The position numbers and the translations under genes were made by a program. 64,000 nt of DNA from Methanosarcina vacuolata Z-761 (GTDB lineage: Archaea; Halobacteriota; Methanosarcinia; Methanosarcinales; Methanosarcinaceae): assembly GCF_000969905.1 (NCBI RefSeq), contig NZ_CP009520.1, positions 4,092,001-4,156,000 on the forward strand, read 5' to 3'. Below are positions 1 to 8,647 of this stretch, piece by piece. Every line of letters starts with the position of its first letter. Positions within the stretch are counted from its first letter, which is position 1. The notes beneath the pieces are model-generated. The model saw only the letters and a list, made by a program, of their open reading frames with translations. It ran no database searches and had not been told where the DNA came from.

Positions 1-665
1 ACATAAAAGAGACGAAAATATCGTTGTCAAATCAATAATTTGTTGAACTTTTAGATGATATAGTGTAAGGGGTCGTCTCAAAACTTCATCTAACTAATTA
101 TTGATGCCAACATTAAAGCTCCAGGGTATGATCTTTCTTTGATCCTATTACATGAAATTTCCTTTTACCCATGCAATTTGAAGAGAATACAAAGAATCCA
201 TTTATCGATAAGACTATTTCGAACAATGGAAAATAATGGAATACTACCGGAAGAAATGCATCACTAAATCCAATTCCGTTCCAAACTGACACCCGGAAGG
301 GTAGTAGTGGCTCGAGCCGGATGAATTGAAAAATTCTAGGCCGGTTCCTGGAAGACGGGGTAGGGAGCAATTCCACCCTGTTATTCAAATCTCACCTTGC
401 AATTGCTCTTGGGATTGAAGCAGTAAAGCAGGTATTTCGGTTTATTTTAACAATACAGGAAACCTTATTTAAAGATTGAAAACAGCAAATCGAGAAGGAA
501 TGCTTGAAAAGAAACTCAGGGATTTGGTGAAGTATAAATTGCGGATTCCTGGTGCTCTGAAACTTTACTTATAGTAAAAACCTACAAAAATGATTGATTA
601 AGTCCGTTCGATTACCGATTAACCTGATTAAAGAAAATTTTATTCCTTTTCTGGAAGTGAGAATT
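1..665. other. Left-edge region without a convincing gene
   Basis: I see no supportable gene here. The stretch near 70-90 (GGGTCGTCTCAAAACT) resembles the CCCAAAAC-type ends of small inverted-repeat relics seen elsewhere in the window, so a decayed insertion sequence is possible. A 91-codon minus-strand reading frame at 113-388 has no recognisable motif. The 3' part (about 420-660) is the AT-rich promoter and leader region of the scpB-like gene. Confidence 0.4.
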
Positions 666-1781
666 ATGAGTGAGCTTGAGATTATCGAAGCTGCGCTTTT
701 TGCTGCTGGCAGGGCAGTAAGCCTCGAAAAACTTATGAAAATTACAGGAAAACCCAAAAAAGCCGTCCTTTCGGCAGTACAGAAATTGACAGAGGCTTAT
801 TCTTCCCGAGGGTCCGGAATTGAGATTCTTGATCTTGGGGAGCGGTATGTTATGCAGGTCAAGCCCGAATACTCCGAGCTTATGCGGGAAGTCGCCCCAA
901 AAGAGCTTTCAGCCCCAAAACTTCGTACCCTTTCCATGATTGCCTATCATCAGCCCCTGCTCCAGTCAGACCTCATTGATATGAGAGGAAGCGGAGCCTA
1001 TGATCATATAAAGGACCTTATAGAGCGAGGTTTTGTAGAGTCCGTGCCCTGCGGGAGAAGCAGGCAGCTTTCAACAACCCCTCTTTTTGCAGATTACTTC
1101 GGGCTTAAAAGAAATGACCCTAAAGCCATAAAAGAGAAAATCCTTGACCTTTTGAGGTCTCAGGCAGGGCAGAGTGAGATCAACCTCTGGATAGGAAAGA
1201 AGACCATTGCCGTAACCCCCATGTATGAATCTCTTATGAGCATGTGCGGGATCAGGGAATACTTCGTAGCCAATGCCTACTCGCCTTCAAAAGAGGAAAT
1301 CTCTCGCCTGCTTGAAGCCGATGTTGTCGTGGTCTCGGCCGGTTACGCTGATACTGTACGGCAGTACTGCGACGGAGAGGTCCTTGAAATGCATTCAACA
1401 ACTTTTGAAGACCTTATAGAATCAATTGCCTTACTTGCTGAAGAACTCCCCGATGATGTAGACTCCAAAACCATGGAAAAAAGCATTAAGAAAATTCGAG
1501 AAACCAGAGAAAGATATGTTTCTGCTGCCGTTCTTATCGAGAAGAAGGTCAAGCCGGCAACTGAAATGGTCTCAAGAATCGTAAACGACCTTTCCCTTGG
1601 AATTTCTGCAGATGGAGTTCTTATCGCACCTGACTATGGAACTTCGAAAAGCGGAGTTAAAATTGAAAAAGGGGCTCAGATCCTCATACCCACACACCGC
1701 AGTGTTAAAGGCGACCTTCTCCAGAGGGTCTGTGCAAAGTATGATTCTATTCTTGAAGGCCTTGAGAAGTTAAAAGACTGA
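666..1781 (+). CDS. scpB: ScpB-like segregation and condensation protein with a long C-terminal extension
   Basis: ScpB-family protein, 371 aa. ScpB partners the ScpA kleisin and SMC in chromosome condensation and segregation. The first ~170 residues read as the tandem winged-helix ScpB domain: the ELEIIEAALFAAGRAV start, the LRTLSMIAYHQPLLQSDL segment and the RGFVES(V)PCGRSRQL wing are typical. Bacterial ScpB is about 190-210 aa, so the ~200-residue C-terminal extension, charged and partly helical (KKIRETRERY...), is extra and unassigned. I chose the ATG at 666 over an upstream in-frame start at 594 because GGAAGTGAG lies just ahead of it and homology begins there. No scpA or smc is visible nearby. 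The family is fairly sure; the role of the extension is unknown. Confidence 0.8.
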   Translation: MSELEIIEAALFAAGRAVSLEKLMKITGKPKKAVLSAVQKLTEAYSSRGSGIEILDLGERYVMQVKPEYSELMREVAPKELSAPKLRTLSMIAYHQPLLQSDLIDMRGSGAYDHIKDLIERGFVESVPCGRSRQLSTTPLFADYFGLKRNDPKAIKEKILDLLRSQAGQSEINLWIGKKTIAVTPMYESLMSMCGIREYFVANAYSPSKEEISRLLEADVVVVSAGYADTVRQYCDGEVLEMHSTTFEDLIESIALLAEELPDDVDSKTMEKSIKKIRETRERYVSAAVLIEKKVKPATEMVSRIVNDLSLGISADGVLIAPDYGTSKSGVKIEKGAQILIPTHRSVKGDLLQRVCAKYDSILEGLEKLKD

Positions 1782-1918
1782 TGTACCTTATTGGTGCACA
1801 ACCTTCCTCATCTCTGATTATTTTTTTTGAATTACGGGCGCCCTTAATTTAAGTTTTTCTGTGGCATTTATATTCTATATATAAAGTATTTATATAGTAA
1901 CCTGGCTATTTAGCTATA

Positions 1919-1963
1919 GCTTTATATACTGGGTAGAGGATATTACCTTTGCTTTATATACTG
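1919..1963 (+). promoter_or_regulatory. Duplicated TATA element ahead of tbp
   Basis: The 13-bp sequence GCTTTATATACTG occurs at 1919-1931 and again at 1951-1963. Both copies contain a TTTATATA box A core. The downstream copy lies only ~12 bp before the TBP start codon, too close to serve as its own promoter for a leadered mRNA. The upstream copy has promoter-like spacing. Since the product is TBP itself, the second copy could be an autoregulatory binding site (inference). Confidence 0.5.
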
Positions 1964-1974
1964 AGGGTTGACTA

Positions 1975-2526
1975 ATGAGCGAATCTAGCATCAAGATCGA
2001 AAATGTGGTTGCATCCACTAAACTCGCTGAAGAATTCGACTTAACCGTTATCGAATCAAGGTTCGAAGGAGCCGAATACAACAAGCAGAAGTTTCCCGGA
2101 CTCGTTTACAGAGTTTCAGATCCTAAAGCTGCATTCCTGGTCTTTACTTCCGGTAAGGTTGTCTGTACAGGGGCAAAAAACGTTGCTGATGTGCATACAG
2201 TTATAGGCAATATGGCGAAAAAGCTGAACAGTATAGGGATTCCGACTATAGAGAACCCTCAGATTACTGTCCAGAACATTGTTGCTTCTGCAGACCTGCA
2301 TACTATTTTGAACCTGAACGCAATTGCAATAGGGCTTGGACTTGAAAATATTGAATACGAGCCTGAGCAGTTCCCTGGCCTTGTGTACAGGATCGATGAC
2401 CCCAAAGTAGTTGTGCTCATCTTCAGCTCCGGAAAACTGGTAGTTACCGGTGGCAAGACCCCTGAGGATTGTGAGAGGGGTGTTGAAGTCGTCCGCCAGC
2501 AGCTCGACAACATGGGGCTTTTATAA
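1975..2526 (+). CDS. tbp: TATA-box-binding protein (TBP)
   Basis: Archaeal general transcription factor that binds box A promoters and recruits TFB and RNA polymerase. The 183-aa protein is the usual archaeal length and is built from two pseudo-symmetric repeats of about 90 residues. Each repeat carries the signature pattern F-P-G-L-V-Y-R followed by the F-x-S-G-K-(V/L)-V-x-T-G-(A/G)-K loop (around residues 41-65 and 132-157). The acidic N-terminus [14 protein letters not shown] is typical of euryarchaeal TBPs. The start at 1975 is supported by GAGGGT eight bases upstream. It is monocistronic, with its own TATA-rich promoter containing a duplicated element. Methanosarcina genomes often carry several TBPs; which paralogue this is cannot be told from the window. 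Confidence 0.97.
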   Translation: MSESSIKIENVVASTKLAEEFDLTVIESRFEGAEYNKQKFPGLVYRVSDPKAAFLVFTSGKVVCTGAKNVADVHTVIGNMAKKLNSIGIPTIENPQITVQNIVASADLHTILNLNAIAIGLGLENIEYEPEQFPGLVYRIDDPKVVVLIFSSGKLVVTGGKTPEDCERGVEVVRQQLDNMGLL

Positions 2527-2642
2527 GAACCCTCAATATATTAATATACCACTATTCTGGAAGTAAAAGTAACTGATAAATTATACAATAAAACGGATTC
2601 TGCGATGCACGTAGAGGTTCCGGTAAAGGATATGTGTGAGAC

Positions 2643-3560
2643 GTGAACAGCGCAGATGTTTGCATTCTTATTCCCACTCTGAACGAAGCTGCAACAATAG
2701 GGCAGCTTATTAAGGACTTCAAGCAGGAAGGCTTTTCCAATATTCTGGTAATTGATGGGAACAGCAAGGACGGCACAGGGCAAATTGCAGAAGCTGAAGG
2801 CGCAAAAGTAGTCATGCAGACCGGGAAAGGTAAAGGGCAGGCAATGATTCAGGCCTTCGGGCTTATAGGGAGCCCTTACGTGATAATGGTTGATGGCGAC
2901 GGAACATATCTTGCCCGAGAGGCTCATTCCCTTCTCGAGCCTGTGCTGGAAGGTCGTGCCGACCACGTTATAGGTAACCGGCTGGAGAATTACGCCCAGG
3001 GAGCTTTTACGAGGCTCAACCTTGTGGGCAACCATTTGATAAATATGTTTTTTGACGTTGCATATAGCGTGAAATTAAAAGATATCCTCTCAGGCTACCG
3101 TGCGTTTACGCTTGAAAGTGTAAAAGAACTTGAACTTAATAAGACAGGTTTCGAAATAGAGACCGAAATTTCTGTGGAATGTATTCTTAAAAAACAGAGG
3201 GTTGAAGAAGTCTCTATCACTTACTTGCCGAGAAGTGAAAAAGGCGCAACCAAGCTAAATCCGGTAAAAGACGGATTCAGGATTGGATCTACAATCTACA
3301 GGCTTGCAAAAGTGCACAATCCCATGTTTTACTTTGGAATTATAGGTTTCGTCTTAATCATGGCAGGCCTGTTCACAGGAACCTTTATTGTAATCGAATG
3401 GTTCCGGGGAGTCGATCATATCCCGCTTACTATTCTTACAACCCTACTGATCATATTCGGCCTTCAGATGTTTATCTTCGGAACCTTGAGTGATTTCATA
3501 TTAACCCTCCATAGGCAAACAGTCCAGTTAATCATGGAGCAGAACAAACAGAGAAAGTAA
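2643..3560 (+). CDS. GT2 family glycosyltransferase, dolichyl-phosphate sugar synthase type, with C-terminal TM helices
   Basis: Transfers a sugar from a nucleotide donor, most likely to dolichyl phosphate, at the cytoplasmic membrane face for surface glycan or N-glycan assembly (family knowledge). The 305-aa protein has a GT-A fold: ILIPTLNEAATIG at residues 7-19, the donor segment DGNSKDGT, and the DXD metal site in MVDGDGTY. The SGYRAFT segment and the ILKKQRVEEVSITY block are typical of dolichyl-phosphate mannose synthase relatives such as AglJ/AglD. Two hydrophobic helices occupy roughly residues 235-295. The start is a GTG at 2643, with only a weak ribosome binding site. T-rich sequence follows the stop and probably terminates transcription. 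The exact sugar is unknown. Confidence 0.85.
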   Translation: MNSADVCILIPTLNEAATIGQLIKDFKQEGFSNILVIDGNSKDGTGQIAEAEGAKVVMQTGKGKGQAMIQAFGLIGSPYVIMVDGDGTYLAREAHSLLEPVLEGRADHVIGNRLENYAQGAFTRLNLVGNHLINMFFDVAYSVKLKDILSGYRAFTLESVKELELNKTGFEIETEISVECILKKQRVEEVSITYLPRSEKGATKLNPVKDGFRIGSTIYRLAKVHNPMFYFGIIGFVLIMAGLFTGTFIVIEWFRGVDHIPLTILTTLLIIFGLQMFIFGTLSDFILTLHRQTVQLIMEQNKQRK

Positions 3561-3659
3561 AAAACTCTCTTAATGGCGATTTTTTATTTTTATTACTCAT
3601 TTTTACAGTGCCTGATTGTTTGGTTTTCATCCTGTTACAGTAATTTAGGCATATGGCAT

Positions 3660-3799
3660 CTTGTATCTGTGATCTTGTATCTAGCTTCTCGTATCTAGCT
3701 TCTCGTATCTGGTATCTCGTATTTGGCATCTCGTATCTGACATCTTGTATCTGGTTTCACGTATCTGAGCTCTCGTATATGGTATCTTGAATCTCTTGT
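3660..3799. repeat. 14-bp tandem repeat, about 10 units
   Basis: Imperfect tandem array with the unit (CTTGTATCTRGCTT), e.g. CTCGTATCTAGCTT and CTCGTATCTGGTAT, repeated about ten times with 2-4 changes per unit. It lies in the 530-bp gap between the glycosyltransferase gene and thiC. No reading frame with protein character runs through it. Confidence 0.85.
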
Positions 3800-3985
3800 T
3801 ATTTTGATATTTTCTTCAGATTTTTCAACCCCCCCTGAAAACAAGTTTACTTGTTTTTTATTCAACGAAAGTTTAATATAAATTTATAAAATATTTATTT
3901 TAATTCCACACTTCATATTTTTCAATAACTATAGACACATAAGTAAAGTAAACTTGATTACGGTTAAAGTTAATTTTTTAAAAAG

Positions 3986-4093
3986 TGTTATATATAATTA
4001 CGCGCATTTTATGATCTAATTCACCCTTGCTTTAATTACAGATTTATCTTACAGACAAATTTTACAGATGATCAAAATCTTGAGGTTAATAAT
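3986..4093 (+). promoter_or_regulatory. thiC promoter and leader
   Basis: A box A-like TTATATATAAT sits at about 3988-3998, giving a predicted start near 4020 and a leader of about 70 nt ending in GAGGTTAATAAT before the ATG. I looked for the conserved TPP riboswitch segments (CUGAGA and the ACCUGAUC-type helix) and do not find them. The tract 3800-3985 upstream is AT-rich and holds nothing else I can name. Confidence 0.4.
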
Positions 4094-5380
4094 ATGACGA
4101 TCGTGGAAGATGCACAAAAAGGGATTATTACTGAAGAAATGAAGATTGTTGCAAAAGACGAAGGTCTTGAACCTGAATTCATCCGCCGTGGGGTTGCAGC
4201 CGGCAGAATTGTTATTCCAACATCTCCATACAGGAAGGTAAAGATTTGCGGTATAGGAGAAGGGCTCAGGACCAAAGTCAATGCATCTATCGGTGTGTCC
4301 TCGGATATTGTTGATGCAGATATGGAAGTTAAAAAAGCACAGGCTGCCGAAGCTGCAGGTGCAGACACCCTTATGGAGCTCGGAACTGGTGGAGACTTCC
4401 TTGCAATCAGGAAAAAGGTCATTGACAGTATTTCCCTTTCAGTCGGTTCAGTGCCTCTTTACCAGGCTTTCATTGAAGCTGCAAGGAAATACGGCTCAAT
4501 CGTGGATATGACCGAAGACGAACTTTTCAAGGCAACCGAAGACCAGGCAAAGCTCGGAACCAACTTCATGGCAATCCACACAGGAATCAACAATATCACA
4601 ATGGACCGGCTTAAAGCCCACGGCAGGTACGGTGGTCTCTGTTCCCGTGGTGGTGCCTTCATGACTTCCTGGATGCTCCACAACGAAAAAGAAAATCCTC
4701 TTTACGCAAACTTTGATTATCTCATTGAAATCCTCAAGGAGCACGAAGTAGTCCTCTCTACCGGAAATGGAATGCGTGCAGGTGCAGTCCACGACGCAAC
4801 CGACCGTGCCCAGATCCAGGAACTCATCATCAATGCCGAACTGGCCGATAAAGCCCACAAACAGGGTCTGCAGGTTATTGTTGAAGGTCCGGGTCATGTC
4901 CCTCTCGACCAGATTGGAACCAACGTAAAACTCATGAAGGAAATGAGCGGCCACAAGCCCTTCTACATGCTCGGTCCACTTGTAACTGACATCGCTCCCG
5001 GTTATGACCACATCGTAACTGCAATCGGAGCATCTGTATCTGCATCATACGGATGTGATTTCCTCTGCTACGTTACTCCTGCAGAACACCTAGCCCTTCC
5101 AAACCTCGAAGATGTCATCACAGGAGTCAAAACCTCCAGGATTGCAGCTCACGTAGGCGATATGGTAAAATATCCAGACAGGGCAAGAGAACAGGACCTT
5201 GCGATGGGCAGGGCCAGAAGAGAACTCGATTGGCAAAAGATGTACTCTCTTGCAATCGACCCCGAACACGCAAAAGAAGTTAGGAACAGCAGGGCCCCCG
5301 AAGATTCTGACGCCTGCACAATGTGCGGTAACTTCTGCGCCCTTAAGATCGTCAACCAGAACTACAACCTTGCAAAATAA
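4094..5380 (+). CDS. thiC: Phosphomethylpyrimidine synthase ThiC
   Basis: Radical SAM enzyme that converts aminoimidazole ribotide to hydroxymethylpyrimidine phosphate for thiamine biosynthesis. The 428-aa length fits the short archaeal/anaerobe ThiC form. Recognisable features are NASIGVSSDIVD near residue 56, LMELGTGGDF, the SRGGAFM segment, VEGPGHVPLDQI and LGPLVTDIAPGYDHI. The C-terminal cluster motif CTMCGNFC (C-x2-C-x4-C, about residues 410-417) binds the 4Fe-4S cluster; this C-terminal position is characteristic of ThiC. The ATG at 4094 has GAGGT ahead of it. It stands alone, with no other thi gene adjacent. A strong hairpin terminator follows. Confidence 0.96.
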   Translation: MTIVEDAQKGIITEEMKIVAKDEGLEPEFIRRGVAAGRIVIPTSPYRKVKICGIGEGLRTKVNASIGVSSDIVDADMEVKKAQAAEAAGADTLMELGTGGDFLAIRKKVIDSISLSVGSVPLYQAFIEAARKYGSIVDMTEDELFKATEDQAKLGTNFMAIHTGINNITMDRLKAHGRYGGLCSRGGAFMTSWMLHNEKENPLYANFDYLIEILKEHEVVLSTGNGMRAGAVHDATDRAQIQELIINAELADKAHKQGLQVIVEGPGHVPLDQIGTNVKLMKEMSGHKPFYMLGPLVTDIAPGYDHIVTAIGASVSASYGCDFLCYVTPAEHLALPNLEDVITGVKTSRIAAHVGDMVKYPDRAREQDLAMGRARRELDWQKMYSLAIDPEHAKEVRNSRAPEDSDACTMCGNFCALKIVNQNYNLAK

Positions 5381-5402
5381 GCAGGTACAGTAAATTATCA
5401 AA

Positions 5403-5440
5403 GTGAAGCCTTCGGGCTTTACTTACTCATCTTTTTAAAC
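5403..5440 (+). terminator. thiC terminator
   Basis: Eight-base-pair stem GTGAAGCC / GGCTTTAC closed by a TTCG tetraloop (5403-5422), followed by T-rich sequence. It lies 22 bp past the thiC stop. Confidence 0.75.
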
Positions 5441-5475
5441 GGTTTTTCATGTTTTTTTCACTCATTTGGCATGAA

Positions 5476-5591
5476 AGTTCTTTTTCAGTAAACTTCTTTT
5501 TCAGCAAACTTTTTGTTCAGTAAAATTCTTTTTCAGTAAAATTTTTTTTCAGTAAAATTCTTTTTCAGCAAACTTCTTTTTCAGTAAACTT
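5476..5591. repeat. 16-bp tandem repeat, about 7 units
   Basis: Unit AGTAAACTTCTTTTTC and variants (AGTAAAATTCTTTTTC, AGCAAACTTCTTTTTC) repeated head to tail in the 410-bp gap between thiC and the M3 peptidase gene. No coding capacity is seen. The rest of the gap (5592-5790) is AT-rich and probably carries the peptidase promoter. Confidence 0.85.
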
Positions 5592-5790
5592 ACATGCTTC
5601 ACTCAATTCATACACTTATATATTATTTTGAAACCCATGTTTTTGCCATTCTGGCAGTTCAAAATCGACAACTTTTTACATAATTATTATAGAAATATCA
5701 ATAGTTATTCTTATTATTTTATTGAGATACTGGAAAGATTTCTTCTAAACCTGAGTTGAAATTTTTTATTTTATTAAGGACGGTGCTTTT

Positions 5791-7866
5791 ATGAGATATA
5801 AATCGGTTAAAGGGCTTGTTGTTCTCGGAATAGTTAAAGGACTCATCACTCTAGGGTTATTACTGTTTTTTTCAACGTTTTCTGAATGTGGCGCTTCTGC
5901 AGAGGTTACGAATTATTCTGAAACACTAAACCAGGAACAACCGTTTGAAAAACTTAATCCCAATGAGGTTACGACTCAATGGAACGATACATATCTTTTC
6001 AGCAGCAGGGAAGATGCATTAAAAGAACTTGAAACCTTAAAAAAGAAGCCAGAAGAAATAAACGCAACTTTCCGTCCTGAATTCGAAAACTTATCTGGAC
6101 CTGTTTTACTCGATTACCTGAACGCTGAAAAGGAATTCTCAAAATCTACTGAAGTTTTGTACGTTTATGCGTATACTCAGCTCAGTAAAAATGTGAGTGA
6201 CCCGTTCTTTGCTTCTCTTCTTACGGACTCTCAGAACTTGCTTACCGAATATGGGAAAGCAACCTCATTTACAACCGTTAAGTTGACCTCGCTCAATAAG
6301 GAAGAGTGGGACAGACTCTTTTCCGAAGAGCCAAAACTTGAGGAGTACAGGCTTTATCTTGAAACTAAGTATATGAGGTTTTCAGACCACAAGGCAATGA
6401 ATGAATCTCAGGCTATATACATTACAGAACTCGAAAACCAGCGCATGAAACTGGAAACTGAGGCGTTTTCGGAAATTACGAATAACGTCACAATGGCAGG
6501 AAATATAACGCTTGAGAATGGAGAGGAATATTCAGTCAATTCTCAGTCTTACAATACTTTACTTTCGACCGATCAAAACCGGGAAAACAGAAAGAAATGT
6601 TATGAGAAGAGATTTTACCACCTGAAAAACGAATCAGATTCCATGGCATCCCTCTATTCAGAAAAAGCCCGGATTGACGATATTGAGGCAAGAGAACTGA
6701 ACTATACAGATTACTATGACTACACTCTCTATAGTGCCTATCTTAACCATACTCAAATTGATGAGATGAATACGGTTTTCAAAGAAAGAAAAAGTGTGTT
6801 TGAAGACTATAATGAATTCAGGAAAAAGAAACTTGGAGTTGAAACGCTCAGGCCATACGACCTTATGCTGCAGTTGACGGACCAGCCTGGCAAAAATTAT
6901 ACGTATGTAGAAGCTTTGCAGGAAATTCAGAATTCGTATTCCAGAATGGACCCCCGTTTCAATGAAATCTTTTTAAAAATGGTAACTGGGAATTTCGTAG
7001 ATGTATATCCTGATCCTGAACACGGGAAACAGCCAGGAGGTTACACTTACAGTTTATGTTCTTTAAAGTCTCCAGCCCTTGTATTTCTCAACTACAATGG
7101 CCTTATCAGCGACCAGAAAGCCATTACTCATGAACTTGGACATGGGATTAATTTCTACCTTATTGGTAACTCCGTCGATTATCTCTACTGCTCAGGTCCG
7201 ATTTATGAAATGGAGGTTCCTTCCACTTTCAACGAAGAACTTTTTGTTGATTACGTGGTTCAAAATTCCGATAAAGAAACTGCAGTTAATGTTCTCTCCC
7301 AGCATATAGGGGAATACCAGAACTACTTTACTCGCCAGCCTATGATTACGGAATTTGAATATAAAGCACACCAGCTATGTGCTGAAAACGGGACAGCCAG
7401 CGGAGCCGACCTAAATGCTATCTGGACAAATCTCTCTAAAGAGTATGGGAGCGACTCGGTGGAATATTATGATGAGGATTCTGCAGAATGGGCCTATATT
7501 AACCATATTTACTTAACAACCAATTACTATACCTTCAACTACGCAGTTTCAAAGGCAATAACTCTCTCCCTTTTCAAACAGTATAAGGAAGACCCGGAAA
7601 CTTTCAACAAAAACTACATTGCGTACCTTTCGGCAGGCTCGACAATGCCTCCTGAAGAAAAACTTAAAAAGTATTTCGGGATTGAAATAAATAGACAACT
7701 TTTTGAAGATGCAATGGATGTTGTTGAATTGAGGATTCAGGAGCTCAACGAACTGGAGAAAGAAAAGAGTGCAAATAAGTCTGATTCTGGCGCAAAAAAC
7801 CTGAATACATCTGGATTTTTCTGGGCAAATAATATAAAAACAAATGAACTGGAACACCTCAGGTAA
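5791..7866 (+). CDS. Exported or membrane-anchored M3 family (PepF-like) oligoendopeptidase
   Basis: Zinc metallopeptidase of family M3, expected to cleave oligopeptides. The catalytic motif HELGH is at residues 447-451 (zinc ligands H447 and H451, base E448), and a further conserved Glu in STFNEEL about 30 residues on is the likely third ligand. The 691-aa length is longer than typical cytosolic PepF (about 600). The excess includes an N-terminal hydrophobic segment (residues ~8-32, GLVVLGIVKGLITLGLLLFF) followed by a Cys/Ala-rich stretch, so the enzyme is probably outside the cell or membrane-tethered. Many N-x-S/T sites in the body agree with an exported protein. Start ATG 5791 follows GGACGGTG. 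It is monocistronic, with a terminator palindrome ~65 bp downstream. Confidence 0.88.
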   Translation: MRYKSVKGLVVLGIVKGLITLGLLLFFSTFSECGASAEVTNYSETLNQEQPFEKLNPNEVTTQWNDTYLFSSREDALKELETLKKKPEEINATFRPEFENLSGPVLLDYLNAEKEFSKSTEVLYVYAYTQLSKNVSDPFFASLLTDSQNLLTEYGKATSFTTVKLTSLNKEEWDRLFSEEPKLEEYRLYLETKYMRFSDHKAMNESQAIYITELENQRMKLETEAFSEITNNVTMAGNITLENGEEYSVNSQSYNTLLSTDQNRENRKKCYEKRFYHLKNESDSMASLYSEKARIDDIEARELNYTDYYDYTLYSAYLNHTQIDEMNTVFKERKSVFEDYNEFRKKKLGVETLRPYDLMLQLTDQPGKNYTYVEALQEIQNSYSRMDPRFNEIFLKMVTGNFVDVYPDPEHGKQPGGYTYSLCSLKSPALVFLNYNGLISDQKAITHELGHGINFYLIGNSVDYLYCSGPIYEMEVPSTFNEELFVDYVVQNSDKETAVNVLSQHIGEYQNYFTRQPMITEFEYKAHQLCAENGTASGADLNAIWTNLSKEYGSDSVEYYDEDSAEWAYINHIYLTTNYYTFNYAVSKAITLSLFKQYKEDPETFNKNYIAYLSAGSTMPPEEKLKKYFGIEINRQLFEDAMDVVELRIQELNELEKEKSANKSDSGAKNLNTSGFFWANNIKTNELEHLR

Positions 7867-7929
7867 AACGCGTTTAAACACTTAAGGTAAAACTGTAGTG
7901 CTTTAGATAAAATGCTTGATGGTGTTTGC

Positions 7930-7966
7930 GGGCACTTAAGTGCCCTTAACCTTTAATTTCTTTTTT
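7930..7966 (+). terminator. Terminator of the M3 peptidase gene
   Basis: Perfect 16-nt palindrome GGGCACTTAAGTGCCC (7930-7945) followed by T-rich sequence. Confidence 0.6.
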
Positions 7967-8117
7967 GTGGAGGGCACTTTTTCCAGTTATTTTCTATTTA
8001 TAAAAATCTACCCTGTTCAGCAAACTCTTCTATTTCGGCCGTTGAATAAAGATTTTTACCAGAACCAACACAATTATCTGCAGCCGATTTGCAACCACAT
8101 TTCTGGAGGCGAACAAA

Positions 8118-8594
8118 ATGTATTACGATATAATCGAATCTCCAATCGGTCCTATTCTTCTGGCAGGAGATGAAAAAGGGCTGAAACATCTTAATTTCTT
8201 GAAAGGTAAGAAGAGAATAGAAATTCCTTCAGACTGGATAGAAGATAAAGAGTTTTTCAGTGAAGCTGCCAGGCAGCTTGAAGCTTATTTTTCAGGGGGA
8301 CTCGAATCCTTTGACCTCAAACTGTCTCCAGAGGGAACAGATTTTCAAAAGTCCGTCTGGAAAGCTTTATGCGAAATCCCTTATGGGGAGACCCGGACTT
8401 ATAAAGAAATAGCCGTATCAATCGGGAAACAAAAAGCTTATAGAGCTGTGGGGCTTGCAAATAATCGGAATCCGATTGCGATAATTATCCCCTGCCACAG
8501 GGTCATAGGCTCAAACGGAAAACTTACAGGTTATGCGAGTGGACTGGATATAAAGGAATTTTTATTGAAACTTGAAGAAAACAATTTGAAATAA
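8118..8594 (+). CDS. ogt: Methylated-DNA--protein-cysteine methyltransferase
   Basis: Suicidal repair protein that takes the methyl group from O6-methylguanine (and O4-methylthymine) onto its own cysteine. The active site IIPCHRVIGSNGKLTGYASGL is complete, with the acceptor cysteine at residue 126. The upstream segment FQKSVWKALCEIPYGETRTYKEIA is the helix-turn-helix DNA-binding part, and the Arg finger region AYRAVGLANNRNP is intact. At 158 aa it is the usual size, with a short N-terminal domain. The start has GGAGGCGAACAAA ahead of the ATG. It is followed 53 bp later by a Fe-S protein gene on the same strand, possibly co-transcribed. Confidence 0.96.
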   Translation: MYYDIIESPIGPILLAGDEKGLKHLNFLKGKKRIEIPSDWIEDKEFFSEAARQLEAYFSGGLESFDLKLSPEGTDFQKSVWKALCEIPYGETRTYKEIAVSIGKQKAYRAVGLANNRNPIAIIIPCHRVIGSNGKLTGYASGLDIKEFLLKLEENNLK

Positions 8595-8647
8595 GAATAA
8601 CACAAAAATTCAATCCAAATTCTCTGTAATTAGCAGGAGAAATCATC

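Noticed and set aside
3986-4093. TPP riboswitch in the thiC leader
   Set aside because: The conserved CUGAGA and the distal helix sequences are not present in the ~100-bp leader.
4496-5011. Long minus-strand frame antisense to thiC (171 codons)
   Set aside because: It lacks motifs and SD and mirrors the high-GC third-position pattern of thiC.
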